36,486 bases of DNA. Source: Ophiostoma sp. CBS 140.51. Taxonomy: Eukaryota > Ascomycota > Sordariomycetes > Ophiostomatales > Ophiostomataceae. Below, in pieces: positions 9,857-20,257 of the stretch. Location of the stretch: the NCBI GenBank assembly GCA_029298735.1, contig JANSLP010000321.1, forward strand, positions 1 to 36,486, given 5' to 3'. The first letter of the stretch is position 1, and each line of letters starts with the position of its first letter. The position numbers and the translations under genes were made by a program. A model generated the notes under the pieces. The model was not told where the DNA came from and made no database searches. It worked only from the letters and a program-made list of their open reading frames with translations.

Positions 9857-10220
9857 GCAGTATTCTTTCTATTCTATGTTTATATATCTACACAATTGTA
9901 CAACACGTCTGTACCCTACAGAGAGTTCTTGATGAAAGGAACCCAGGCCACAACGACGAGCGACGCCAGGATAGTCAGTCCAGCAATGGTAAACGCTTTG
10001 GCAGGCTTGCATCCGACCAGGTTGTCCAGCTTGCCTTCCCGCTCAAGAGCAACACGCTTCTTCTGGCTAACGAGAGAACACCGCCCAAGAACTTCTTGTC
10101 GAGGATGCCATAAATCAACCCCAAACAAAACTCCAAAGCTTTGGCAGAAACAAAAAAGATAATCACTCTCTCATAGGTGCCGTTGGGCGTAATATCTTGC
10201 AGCCGTCCCGCAATTGGCGT
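9857..10220 (-). pseudogene. Truncated duplicate of the His-rich MFS transporter 3' end
   Basis: This segment matches the last about 100 codons plus the 3' flank of the MFS gene at 22144-23792. Matching landmarks are IAGRLQDITPN, ERVIIFFVSAKALEFCLG, SQKKRVALEREGKLD and FTIAGLTILASLVVVAW. The stop codon is in the same place (TAG, complement of 9916-9918), and a near-identical stretch beginning ATTCTTTCTATTCTATG follows in the 3' flank. By hand count DNA identity is about 87% over some 300 bases and protein identity about 92%. One base is missing between GGVLS and SQKKR, which shifts the frame. Homology stops abruptly near 10220, so transmembrane helices 1 to about 10 are absent. It cannot encode a working transporter. 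The excess of synonymous change suggests it comes from a formerly functional paralogue. Confidence 0.88.
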
Positions 10221-11517
10221 GGTGATGATGGACATTTTGCTCGACAACCATGTAGAGATCTTTTCGTATACCGACAACTTTTTGTCCACTCTAGAGAGTG
10301 CCGTAGCATGGTTTTTAAGTTGAAAAGAATCGCTATTTGAAGAATGCACCGCGATAACCCCTCGCCTACCACATGTCAAGGGGTGTGATGAGGAGGCATC
10401 CTTCCCTTGTATTCCTCTCCTCTTTTGGACCCGTATGGCTAAGAATAAACGAAAGAAAAGATTATTTTAACTGAAGGTAAGCAGGTTTATGAGAATCTTT
10501 AACCGATGGACAAGGGAAAGCTTGTCGAAGATCGGGCGCCTAAATTGGCCAGGGGTGGTCAAATAGTATTATTAGAGTCATTCAACTCTTTATTCTCATA
10601 CACTGTTTTGTTCTTACATCGCGTTTGATTTTTCACTAAATCAAAAATAGAGTAACAGTATTATTTATAGATAAAGTAAGAACGCAATGGTGCTCGTTTG
10701 TTTCTCGTCTAGCTCTACCAAACGGACCCCAAGTGTGCCCTCCAAGCTCGAAGGAGGTTCCATCCTGTGCCGGCGCAGAGGCGGCAGGCAAGCCTTTGGA
10801 AGATAGAGAGAGTTGGAATGAGGGTGTGCGACCCAGCCTGGCCCTGGAAGGCCTCGTAAACTAAAGGTACCGGAGTGCCCATAGGCCTGTCGCTGCTCTT
10901 GTTCAGGTAGAGAGAATATTTGGTGGGAGCTCAGTCACCAAGGCAAGCACCACAGGCACTGCTCCATTAATGCTCTCTGGGTTACGATGGAGGGAGTGAA
11001 GAATATAAAGAATATACAGGCACGTGGCAAGACGATCACGTTGGCTTAATACAAGCGCCCCTCTGTTATCTTTTTCTCGAAGAATGGGGTGTCGAAAACA
11101 AGTATATACAGACCAGACACCAAGCGGACTCTTCTTGGACCACAATGAACGACATGTGTATAAGCCGACGCCTTTCTATTGAAGTTCTTTTCTTTTCTTT
11201 TTTCGCTATTATAGGAACGATAAAATACATTTTTTATTATTCATTATAAAGCGTTGACGAGGTCGGTGGAGTGAATAACAATTGAGTGAAAACTATGGTC
11301 AGATGGAGCTTTCATAAGTGAGGCTGTGAGGTAAAAACACTATTTATTGTAGGGTGTTCCTTATCTCGTGGTTATTTTGCACGTACGACGTACATTTCAT
11401 CGGGGCTTTCATTAGTTCATTTAGTAATATTTCCTTGCCGACGTGATGGCGGCGTCATGTCATGGGAATGAAAGTTGCTCCTGAGCATGGCTGATCCACA
11501 ATAAAAAATCAAAGAAC
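10221..11517. other. Non-coding spacer before the tRNA gene
   Basis: No gene is supported. It contains a nested inverted repeat: GTTCTTAC at 10610-10617 pairs with GTAAGAAC at 10676-10683, and inside it TTTGATTT (10624-10631) pairs with AAATCAAA (10638-10645). A short open frame near 10903-11145 shows no family motif. AT-rich tracts occur around 10560-10680 and 11200-11260. Confidence 0.45.
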
Positions 11518-11589
11518 GCCCGTATAGCTCAGTGGTAGAGCGCAGCACTCGTAATGCTGAGGTCCTTGGTTCGATCCCAGGTGCGGGCA
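11518..11589 (+). tRNA. tRNA-Thr (anticodon CGT)
   Basis: A complete 72-nt cloverleaf without intron. The acceptor stem GCCCGTA pairs with TGCGGGC with one G-U-type pair. The D arm is GCTCAGTGGTAGAGC. The anticodon stem CAGCA/TGCTG encloses the loop CTCGTAA, giving anticodon CGT (Thr, ACG codons). The T arm contains the B box GGTTCGATCCC, and A is the discriminator base. CCA is not encoded, as usual in nuclear eukaryotic genes. Confidence 0.95.
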
Positions 11590-12304
11590 GATGACCATAG
11601 TTTGCGATGATTTTAATATTTTGGCTTGTTCTTCTGTAGGTTGACGGTCTGCAGGTGTTTTATTATTTTTCTGTTTCGACAAGCCGGCATATTGAGTTAA
11701 GCATCGATCTAGGATGCACTAGGCGATCGAGCTAATGTCAAGACTGTGGCATACGGACGTGCAGTCCGCTGTCACCTGCCAAGACGGGCGGCGCTTCCCG
11801 GTTGGCGGGCACCATCATCCTAAATCTAAATATGCGCAACAATCTAGTGACAGCCTCGCTTGTTGACAGGCACCAACCACGTGCCGTCACGGGATCTACC
11901 TCCTTCCCAATCGGCTCACCAGGCTCTCGGGAAACCCGGTGGTGAGTCCCAATGTTTTCTTCTATCCTCCTGTCTGCTCACATATGTTACTCGGGAGGAG
12001 AATAACGTGCGCCTGCTCGGTATGGCGTTACTTACGCTAACACAAGGATACGCGAGCGTAACCAGGATGTTCTCAACAGGGCCAAGCACGCCATTGCCTG
12101 CATCGGAGGAGGGCCGACTGCAGGATGAGTGGGGTTGATCCTCCGACACAAGATGCAGGCCTACTTGCATCACGCTTGCATCCTACTGTAGCGGAACAGA
12201 CAGTCCCGTGTTGAATGACATCGTATATAGACAATGTTATCTCGTACTCGTACAGGGCCACATCTTATCGCAACGTAGACACAACTACTATCAGTACCAT
12301 TACA
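11590..12304. other. Spacer upstream of the dioxygenase gene
   Basis: No gene is supported. The open frame at 11860-12138 has no recognisable motif. A small inverted repeat CGGG-AAA-CCCG lies near 11930, and an imperfect palindrome with GATGCA/TGCATC ends near 12150-12170. Either could be a regulator site, but I cannot assign one. Confidence 0.4.
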
Positions 12305-13505
12305 ATGTCTGCCACTGTTTCTTTATCTGTTTCCGTACCGGCTGGGCCGGTCGAGTCAGCTTCGGCTCCCACGATCGAGTTCACGCCGTTCGAGATGCCC
12401 GGCCAGCGTGTCGTCCACGGCAATGCCTTCCCTCTGGCACTGACGCTGGCCGACAAGACCCCACCTGTGACGCTGCCCGACGTCAAAGTACGCATCCAGC
12501 AGCTCGCTGCTGACGGCACCATTCGGTCACTTCTGAACCAACGTAGGTCCCCTCCTCAAGGCTACACCAATTTGGTATCTGGCTAACAGTGTAGATGGCG
12601 TCCTCTTCTTCCGCGGCCTTCCACTCAAAACACCCCAGGACCTGTCGTTTTTGGTCGACGCTTTCGGGTTCCGCGAAGAGCACCAAGAACTCGGTCTGTC
12701 TGGCGCCCGTTCGTCCGTCACCAAGTACATCAAGACCGCCAGCGAACTCCCCGGCACGGTGTCGATGCACTTTCACAACGAATACGCTCGTACCAACCAT
12801 TTCCCCGAGATTGTCTTTTTCTTTTCGGAGCGTGTGCCGAAACAGGGTGGACAGACACCGCTGCTGTCGTCGACTGAACTCTACGACCGCCTCCAGGCCG
12901 AGCTGCCAGAGTTTGTCAAGGGCCTGGAAGAAAAGCAAGTCACAGCGCGGCAGTACTACCCCTCCAAGAATGACCCAGAGGCAGCCGCGATCGGCTACAA
13001 CTGGCAAGACTCTTACGGATTTGACATCAAGGAGGGGGATAGCATTGAGGTCCAGCACGCCAAGGTTGAGAAGCTGTTGAGGTACGATATTCACGCCACA
13101 GCCGTGTGGCAGAAAGATGCGTACGGGGACGGCTTGCAGGTTGTTCAGCGCGTACCGGCCATCCGCACAATTAAGTCAACGGGCCGCAAGTCCTTCTTCA
13201 ACGGTTTAGCGGGCGTCTACGGCAACGCCAAGCGGAGTGGTTCGTTGCGCCCACCGCACAAAGTGCAAAACGGCCCCGGCTACAAGTTACCGTCATCGTA
13301 TGGTGACGGCTCCGACATTCCCGACGAGTACCATGACCGCTTGATCGAGATTCAGGACGAGATTGGCTTTTTGGTTCCGTGGCAAGAGGGCGATGTGGCC
13401 GTGGTCAACAACTACACCGTGCAGCACTCGCGGACCAAGTTTGTTGGCGACCGGTCGGTGCTCGTGAGTCTGTGGGACGACATTGACGATTTTGTCAGGG
13501 ACTAG
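12305..13505 (+). CDS. TauD/TfdA-family Fe(II)/2-oxoglutarate dioxygenase
   Basis: The product (382 aa) belongs to the TauD/TfdA non-heme iron dioxygenases (PF02668), which couple 2-oxoglutarate decarboxylation to hydroxylation of a small substrate. Exons 12305..12542 and 12595..13505 join in phase. The intron starts GTAGGT, has a GGCTAACA branch region and ends TGTAG, and the junction reads LNQHGVLFFRGLP, a family landmark. The iron ligands are probably His140 and Glu142 (FHNEY) and His357 (YTVQHSR), with Arg359 nearby for 2-oxoglutarate. The HxE rather than HxD triad points towards the clavaminate-synthase/SyrP-like branch rather than classical taurine dioxygenase. I chose the ATG at 12305 because the 30 codons upstream look like leader and lack conservation cues. 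There is no signal peptide, so it is cytosolic. The substrate is unknown; the next gene downstream is an organic-anion transporter. Confidence 0.88.
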
Positions 13506-15162
13506 AGCGGCGCACGCACTGAGAGTGTTGGGTAGAGTAGTGTCGCGTGTCCATGTACCATAATGAGAACCAACGTCCATACGACTGATTACGTACATTA
13601 CTCCGTACTCCGAAATAATACTCTAACTGCCTGTGGTAACTGAATCGTGAGAAGAGAGCAGGGAAAGAGCAAATGAGACAATACGGCAGGTTCCGGCAGG
13701 GCGTGAATTATTTGGTGTGCTCAACGTGGTTTGAGGATCGTTCCTTCTGTTGTTGGATATTGTGTGCCATCCCCGCTAAAAGCACGAACTCTCACAGAAA
13801 TCGCGTGTTAGTGGCCCAAAACGGCAATCTGGCCGGGGATCGCTTGCCGACGTCGGAATTGAGGTGCGTGGCCGAGAGAGAAGAATTCGAGTGAAAAACG
13901 TTTGAAAAATTTCAGATAATGTGCATTTGGCCACTGGAAAAGAAGAAAGAAACACAGTTTGTTGATATCAGAAGGGATTGTGTACTTTATGATTCTACGC
14001 CATAAACCCATATACAAACACCATGCCGAGCCGACATTACACGATGGAGAAAAGTGTAAAATCTAAGCAAAATACGACAAAATGATTGTAAGGCTGTCCC
14101 GTAGGATAGACATAGACCCTCGCCAGTTGAAGCATCGCCAAGAAGGCTTGTCGGCTGTGGCGTTTGCCAAGCTTCGGTATACCGCCCGTCACAAGGCTAC
14201 CAAGAACGACCACAAAGTAAAAGGCAAGCAATGGTAGAGCATGAGCTTGCCTGGAATATGGTAGGCCTATGAAGGTAAAGAAACTCATAGACGTAGAGCT
14301 TGTCGTGAACATTTCTGTCCGTCACAATCCAACCCTAACATAACAAACAAGCATTTCCGGACCACGCTTGTGATAGCTCGCAATCCGTCTCCCCGTCGAA
14401 TGAAGTGAGTTTGCGAAGTCTTTTGCCGTCCAGGTCATACTCACCTCGCAGAGCCTTTGCTTTTCTTTGCATTTTTTTTTCAGAAAGGCATCGTCGAGAA
14501 TGATACCATCCACACTTTGCCTTACTTGCACAGCCGGACAGAGGCAACGCGGGTATTGTGCAGGCAAAATAACTGATGTATTGCAGATGAAGAAGCTCGA
14601 GCTCCTCCGCCTGGGATATCCGACCTGGCAGGCGAGGATGATAGCCCGGACATAGCGCCCGGTTGATATGGGTGCGGGTGGGTGCATCCTGACATGGGTG
14701 CCACCTTTTCGATGGATCCAGACATCTGCACGCACCTGCAGCTTGTTTTTGTCCAATGTGATGTCTGGAATTGCAGTGACGCCTTACCTGGATGGCGGCA
14801 CGTTATTTGCAAGGATCGGTTGCAGACCGAGATATTCAACGTTTTTTTTGTGTGTGCAGAGATCAAATGAGACATGCGAGGATACGCGGTGGATGCGGAG
14901 ACTGAGAGATGCCGGGGACAAACGAAGATGCAGAATTGAAGGGAAGAACAAGGGGAAACAATAATACGAAAAAGGAAAGTAATGAAAGAAATAAGAAAAC
15001 GCTATTAATGCAGAATCGACTTCTTCATCTCTGATATAAAAAAAAACCTCTCCCGCAGATCATTCGCAATCTGGTGCGATCTTGCATATCATCTTGTCTT
15101 TCTTTACCCTACAGCCTTCATTCTTTTATTTGTCTCTTGTTTTTCTTCTACACCACCCCATC
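13506..15162. other. Spacer upstream of the ACS transporter
   Basis: I see no supportable gene in this 1.66 kb. Short open frames occur on both strands without motifs or splice signals. The last 160 bases before the transporter start are pyrimidine-rich (long CT/TTT tracts), typical of a fungal core promoter or 5' leader. Confidence 0.45.
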
Positions 15163-16794
15163 ATGTCGGAAGCCCTCGCGTTCACGGCGTTTGAAGAAAA
15201 CGTCGAACGCCGCGGCGACGTCGCCCATGCCGCCGCCCGCGGCATCGAAAACGGCCAAGACGTCTCGGCGCGCCAACGCACCTGGCGCAGCTATGTCTGG
15301 GACAGCTGGGACAAGGGCAAGGAGGAGAGAAGACTACTGTTTAAAACGGACTGCACTTTGCTGCTGTTTGCCTGCCTGGGCACGTTTGTCAAGTACTTGG
15401 ACCGCACCAACCTGACGTACGCGTTCGTGTCGGGCATGGAAGAAGAGCTCAGCTTCTACGGCAACCAAATTGTCAATGCCACGTCGTTTTACACCATGTG
15501 CAGCTGTCTAGCCTTGTGGCCGATGCAGCTCATCATGACGCGCGTGCACCCACGGTACTTTGTACCGTTTATCGAGCTGGGCTGGGCGCTGGCGACGTTT
15601 GGACAGAGTCAGATGCAGACGGCTTCGCAGCTGTATGCTTTGAGAAGTCTGATTGGCATTTTTGAGTCGGCCCATTTCTCGTGCATGTGTTATCTTTTCG
15701 GGGCATGGTACCAAAAGAACGAGCTCGGGCGGCGGATCGGTATCTTGAACGCTTGCACGGCCATAGGGCCTATGTTTGCTGGGTACTTGCAGGCAGCGGC
15801 GTACACTAACCTGAACGGTGTACACGGCCGTTCAGGCTGGCGCTGGCTGTTTATCATTGACGGCATCATCGGCTTGGGTGTCTTGATCCCACAAATCTTC
15901 TTCTTCCCCGACGTGCCCGCTCGCCAAAAGAAGGATCTAGTCTTTACCGAAGCCGACATTGAGTTGGCCCGCGACCGCAACCCCATCGAAGGCCGTGTCA
16001 AGCAGGGCCGCATTACCTGGACGCAGATCAAGCGCTGGTTCTTGACACCCGAAATTTGGGCGCTCTGGTTTATCTCGGCGTGTAACTCCATTGGCTTTTA
16101 CCCGTCAACGGCCATGCCCTACTGGTTCAAGGCCTGGAATACACGCATCCCGGGGTCCTACACGGTGGCCCAGATTGACAACTACTCTACCACACTCTAC
16201 GGCATGGACCTATTCCAGATGCTCCTGTTTGGCTGGCTGTCCGACACGGTGTTCCGCGGCCGCCGCTGGCCCGGTCTCATTATCGGCCCCGGCATTAATC
16301 TGATCATTGTCATTCTGCTGGCCGCCACGCCCGTTTTCCCGGAGCATCACCGTGCCTTCCGCTTCTTCTTGTACACACAGACCAGCTGGGGCACTGCCAC
16401 CTCCACACTCTTTTGGGCCTGGACCAACGAGGTCTGCAAGGGCGACCCAGCCACGCGGGCCTTTGCTGGCGGCGGACTCAACGTCTGGGCGTCGGTGCTT
16501 AGTGCGACGATCCCACTGGGTGTGTTCCAGACGGTGCAGATGCCCGAGGTCGTAGCGGGCAACTGGACGGCTGCTGGGTTCTTGGCGGCCCAGATTATTG
16601 TCGCCATTGGCATGGTGTACTGGCTGCGGCGCAAGAGCGTGGCCGAGGCACGGGCCGATGGGGCTGTGAGTGTTCCCTCGGATGGTCATCTCAGCAGCCA
16701 GGACGAGGAACATAACCATGATGCAATCAAGAAGGACGCGAATGTCGAGGTGACCGAGCCAACAACTCCGGTTCAGAAGGAGATTAGTCTGTAA
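15163..16794 (+). CDS. MFS anion:cation symporter (ACS/Dal5-type)
   Basis: An intron-less gene for a 543-aa, 12-helix plasma-membrane transporter of the anion:cation symporter family. Fungal members (Dal5, Tna1, Vht1, Fen2, Soa1) import allantoate, nicotinate, biotin, pantothenate or sulfonates with protons. KYLDRTNLTYAFVSGMEEEL in helix 1 is the family signature. NELGRRIG, the helix 5-6 GWRWLFIIDGIIG and WTNEVCKGDPATRAF are further typical segments. Both termini are charged and cytoplasmic; the C-terminal tail is acidic and Ser/Thr-rich. I place the start at the Met with CATCATG context (MSEALAF); the upstream in-frame 27 codons are pyrimidine-tract leader. It ends 132 bp from the convergent sugar transporter. 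The substrate cannot be read from the sequence. Confidence 0.9.
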   Translation: MSEALAFTAFEENVERRGDVAHAAARGIENGQDVSARQRTWRSYVWDSWDKGKEERRLLFKTDCTLLLFACLGTFVKYLDRTNLTYAFVSGMEEELSFYGNQIVNATSFYTMCSCLALWPMQLIMTRVHPRYFVPFIELGWALATFGQSQMQTASQLYALRSLIGIFESAHFSCMCYLFGAWYQKNELGRRIGILNACTAIGPMFAGYLQAAAYTNLNGVHGRSGWRWLFIIDGIIGLGVLIPQIFFFPDVPARQKKDLVFTEADIELARDRNPIEGRVKQGRITWTQIKRWFLTPEIWALWFISACNSIGFYPSTAMPYWFKAWNTRIPGSYTVAQIDNYSTTLYGMDLFQMLLFGWLSDTVFRGRRWPGLIIGPGINLIIVILLAATPVFPEHHRAFRFFLYTQTSWGTATSTLFWAWTNEVCKGDPATRAFAGGGLNVWASVLSATIPLGVFQTVQMPEVVAGNWTAAGFLAAQIIVAIGMVYWLRRKSVAEARADGAVSVPSDGHLSSQDEEHNHDAIKKDANVEVTEPTTPVQKEISL

Positions 16795-16926
16795 AGAGGT
16801 ATGCAAATTCTCAGATAGACAGAAATAAGTTTGATTAAATATCAACTAAATTCCGATATAAACACATTACTAGATGTTATATACACCAATGAGACCTAAC
16901 AACGCCTCAAGCACCCCCTCACTTAC

Positions 16927-18531
16927 TCACGCCACCGTCTCGGCAGCCTCCACGTCGGCGTCTTCACCGGCCTCGAGTCTCTTGGCACCACCGACGACGG
17001 CCATGATCTCCTCTTCCTGGCGGACCTGCTCCTGAGTCATGTTTTTGGCAACCGAAACAGCATCAAAGATGCTGTTGGTGTGCCGGAAGATGATGTCAAT
17101 GTCCTCCAAGCTGCGTCCCTTGGTCTCGGGGAAGAAGAAGTAGACAATAGGGACGAACGAGGCGTTCAGGACAGCAAAGACAATGTAAAACTTGTTGCCA
17201 ATGCCGGCCGTGCCTACAGGCGTGATTTGGGCAACGATGAATTGGCATAGCCACTGAGTGGCGTTGGCCGTTGCCGTGATCGGAACGCGGTAATGCAGAG
17301 GGGAGACCTCACTGGCATACAAAAACGTCTGACCCAAGAAGCCAAAGGGGTAGAAAAACTGGTACACGAAAAAGGCCACGACAGCCGCAATCTTGCCGTT
17401 TCCAGTGAGATCGCCCGTACCCGCAACGACGGCACAACTCAAAGACAAGCCGATACCGGCGGATATCAAGAGAGTACGGCGGCCGAGGCGCTCAATCAAA
17501 AAGATGGGTACAATCGAAGCCAACGTCTGGAACGATGTCAGGCCGCAGCTCATGTAGTGGATATTGACGCCCTCAAAACCCAGGCGTTCAAAGACGGTGG
17601 ACGTATAGAAAATCACACCGCTGATGCCGCAAAATTGTTGGAAGACCTGCACCGTGCAGGCGAGCGCGGCACGATGGAAAACACGTTCTTCGCCGTTGTG
17701 GAAGACGTCCTTGAGTGAGCCTTGAGTCAGAGTGAGGGATGCTTCGATGCCCCGCAGAATCTCATCGACAGAGGGGGAAGGTGCGACTGAGACGTCTTCG
17801 GCACTACCCGTGTCGTCCGCAAATGCTTCGAGCACCTGGCGTGCCTCTTCGACTCGGCCCATCTTCACCAGCCAGCGCGGCGATTCCGGCATAAAGAATA
17901 GGAGAGGCAGCACAAAGAGGGCAAAGATGACGGGCACAATCAGCGGGATGCGCCACTGCAGGTAGCTCTTGGACTCGGACGTGACGAAGGAAAAGCCCAG
18001 GTCCACCCACTCGGACAAGGTGATGCCTGCACTAATAGATAAACCCTCAACAATCACGAGTGTTCCGCGGTGTGCGGTGGCTGCACATTCCGACTGCCAC
18101 ACAGGGACGACGGCACTGATGGTGCCGACAGCCACGCCGACCAGCAGCCGACCGACGACGAATTGGCCCACCGAGAAAGACGAAGCTTCCACAGTGAAAC
18201 CGGCAATTGATACTAGGAGTCCCACAGCCAAGGTCTTGAGCCGGCCAATTTTGTCCGAGTAGGCAATGCACATCATGGACCCGACCACGGCGCCCAAATC
18301 ATAGCAACCTGTGACAATACCCTTGACGCTGGCATTGTGCGAGTTTTGGGCGGGGGTGCCACTGGTGACGTCGTAGGCCGGGAACTGCTGGACAAACGAA
18401 GGCAGACCCGCGATGCCACCCATCACTCCACCGGCCATGCCAAACAGGATAAAGCTGGGTAGGACAATGAGGACGACGGTGGCAATGTGCAGGCTGTGCC
18501 CACGCAGGCCGAGGTAGTATTTCGCTGCCAT
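16927..18531 (-). CDS. MFS sugar transporter (sugar porter family)
   Basis: A single-exon gene for a 534-aa hexose/disaccharide-type proton symporter. All sugar-porter signatures are visible: SDKIGRLK between helices 2 and 3, PESPRWLVKMGR before the central loop, QQFCGISGVIFYTSTVF in helix 7, ERLGRRTLL between helices 8 and 9, and PETKGRSLEDID after helix 12. The central loop (about residues 230-290) is rich in Asp, Ser and Pro. The start is the Met of MAAKYYLG; 45 further in-frame codons upstream are low-complexity leader and are not conserved in the family. It faces the ACS transporter tail to tail. A GCT microsatellite lies in its upstream leader. The sugar is unknown. Confidence 0.9.
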   Translation of the reverse strand: MAAKYYLGLRGHSLHIATVVLIVLPSFILFGMAGGVMGGIAGLPSFVQQFPAYDVTSGTPAQNSHNASVKGIVTGCYDLGAVVGSMMCIAYSDKIGRLKTLAVGLLVSIAGFTVEASSFSVGQFVVGRLLVGVAVGTISAVVPVWQSECAATAHRGTLVIVEGLSISAGITLSEWVDLGFSFVTSESKSYLQWRIPLIVPVIFALFVLPLLFFMPESPRWLVKMGRVEEARQVLEAFADDTGSAEDVSVAPSPSVDEILRGIEASLTLTQGSLKDVFHNGEERVFHRAALACTVQVFQQFCGISGVIFYTSTVFERLGFEGVNIHYMSCGLTSFQTLASIVPIFLIERLGRRTLLISAGIGLSLSCAVVAGTGDLTGNGKIAAVVAFFVYQFFYPFGFLGQTFLYASEVSPLHYRVPITATANATQWLCQFIVAQITPVGTAGIGNKFYIVFAVLNASFVPIVYFFFPETKGRSLEDIDIIFRHTNSIFDAVSVAKNMTQEQVRQEEEIMAVVGGAKRLEAGEDADVEAAETVA

Positions 18532-20257
18532 TGTAGCCGAGCTGAGCGAAGCGAGGTGAGGAGTGTCGAACGAGGTGAGACGAGGAAGAAAAGGCGAACG
18601 GAGTGAGGAGAAAAAGAAAGAAAGAACGAAGAGATGGGAGAATGAGTGAATGACAACAGATAACAACAGACTCAGATGTAGATTGCTGCTGCTGCTGCTG
18701 CTGTTTTGATTTTCTGCTCACCACCGACGAACGAGGACCCTTGATGCTTTTTATCTTTGGGGCCTGGTGTGTCAAGGCTGCTTTCTTCTCACTTTTTCTT
18801 TTCTTTCCCTTTATTTTCTCCAAATTTCCCCTCACAATACGGTCTTTTAACCACTTCCAGATAAGTTCCCCACGGGGGCCCCCAAAAGAGTGACGGTGGA
18901 TCCGTCTTGCGGGGACAAGAGACGTGTGCACGTTGCTAATCGAGCTTGTCGAGCCAGATTCACGGTGTGGCGTGCTGCCAAGTAGTCTAGTTTCTCTTGT
19001 TTTCGACCTTGGTAGGTTCGTAAGCTGTGTTTCCTTTGCTGTTCCATGGCATCTCTATTTCCGTGGCTAAGAGACGTTGTCTATTTCTTATTGTGCATCT
19101 TGTGATAACTGTTAGTTTTAATGATCTCGCTGCCGTTATGATTTACAGATATATCATTGAAGACATCAAGATAAGCAAAAGTTTCTCTTCTGGCTGGCTT
19201 TATCATGACTGTTTTTTTTCCTGCTCGCCAGGAGAACAAGCGTACACGGCATCTAGTCAAACAGTGCAAAATTGCGTGAAAATACACAGAGCCTGCAAGA
19301 AATCCCAACATCACAAAATAGTAAACAAACCCACGGCAGCCAACAAGACAACATGATCACGACTTTATATTTGTTTGAACGGAAAGTCAACGCCATCTAT
19401 TCAGCCGGGGAAACAAAACAGTGTAGAAGTGTAAGCAAAAGATATGAGATGCCATTAAAGACGAAGAGAAAACTCAAGAAGAGGATCAGTCAATTCGGCT
19501 CGGTACACCGAACAGCGAATAGCGAGAAGCGAGCAAAACAAAACGGCTGAAGGAAGTGTCGTAATGTTTCGAGTAGACACACAACACAGCAAATAAGGTT
19601 TGACAGAGGACCGATGGAAATCGGGGAAGCAAAGGAGAAGTTCCGAAAAGAAGAAAGATGAGGCCGGGCCGACAATGCATGAATAGGAGAACAAGAACCG
19701 TCCCGGTGCGTTTAGTATGATTTTAGAAGCAGTTGTACTCCACACTTACTCCGTGCTAGCAAGGCGGAAGTGTTGCGTCTTCCGATGAAAGCGCACCTCA
19801 AGTGCGGAAATCAACAGGCGAGACGGGGGAAAACCAGGCAGCGAAAAACACCGAAAGCGAGACCGAGCAGTGTCACACTTGACTTGGTCTGCTCTTGAGC
19901 TTTGTCCAGGCCAAGAGGTCAGTGGATTGTTCAAGGTAAAGCTGATGATTTTCCTCGAAGTTTTTGATTGACTTGTGTTTCCACGGCTTGATTGTTTCCG
20001 TTCTAATTATGACGTCTTTTGGCTTTCCCCTATCAACCGCCAAGCTCCGGGAAAACTCCGTTTCCAACTTAAGAATGTACAAGTAAACGCCGTCCTCCAT
20101 TGCGCGCATATCAGACAGCCACTAGGCATTTTAATATGCATTATTATTGTGAATACTTGAATCCGTTATCGATTTAACATTTTATTCCATAGTATTATCG
20201 CCTCTTTTGAATTTGCGATCACGACAAACGACAATGTCCTAACCTACCACCCACGAA
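18532..20257. promoter_or_regulatory. Divergent spacer, sugar transporter/carboxylesterase
   Basis: This 1.7-kb spacer holds the 5' regions of two divergent genes. Next to the sugar transporter it is rich in CT on the coding strand, with a microsatellite at 18685. The remainder has scattered short open frames without motifs, intron signals or biased codon use. I see no RNA gene in it. Confidence 0.45.
18685..18703. repeat. (GCT)6 microsatellite
   Basis: Six perfect GCT units (AGC on the transporter strand) followed by G, about 155 bp upstream of the sugar-transporter start. It probably lies in its promoter or 5' leader. Confidence 0.9.

Noticed and set aside
11860..12138. Small gene between the tRNA and the dioxygenase
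   Set aside because: No recognisable motif, no supporting splice signals and no conservation cue.
12215..12304. Earlier in-frame ATG for the dioxygenase
   Set aside because: The 30 extra codons are low-complexity Ser/Thr/Tyr leader, and the ATG at 12305 fits usual family length better.
14037..14312. Hydrophobic minus-strand open frame that could be a small membrane protein
   Set aside because: The frame contains a few hydrophobic stretches, but no promoter context, motif or homologous neighbour supports it.
18532..18666. Earlier start for the sugar transporter
   Set aside because: The extra 45 codons come from CT-rich leader DNA; sugar porters of this type start shortly before helix 1.
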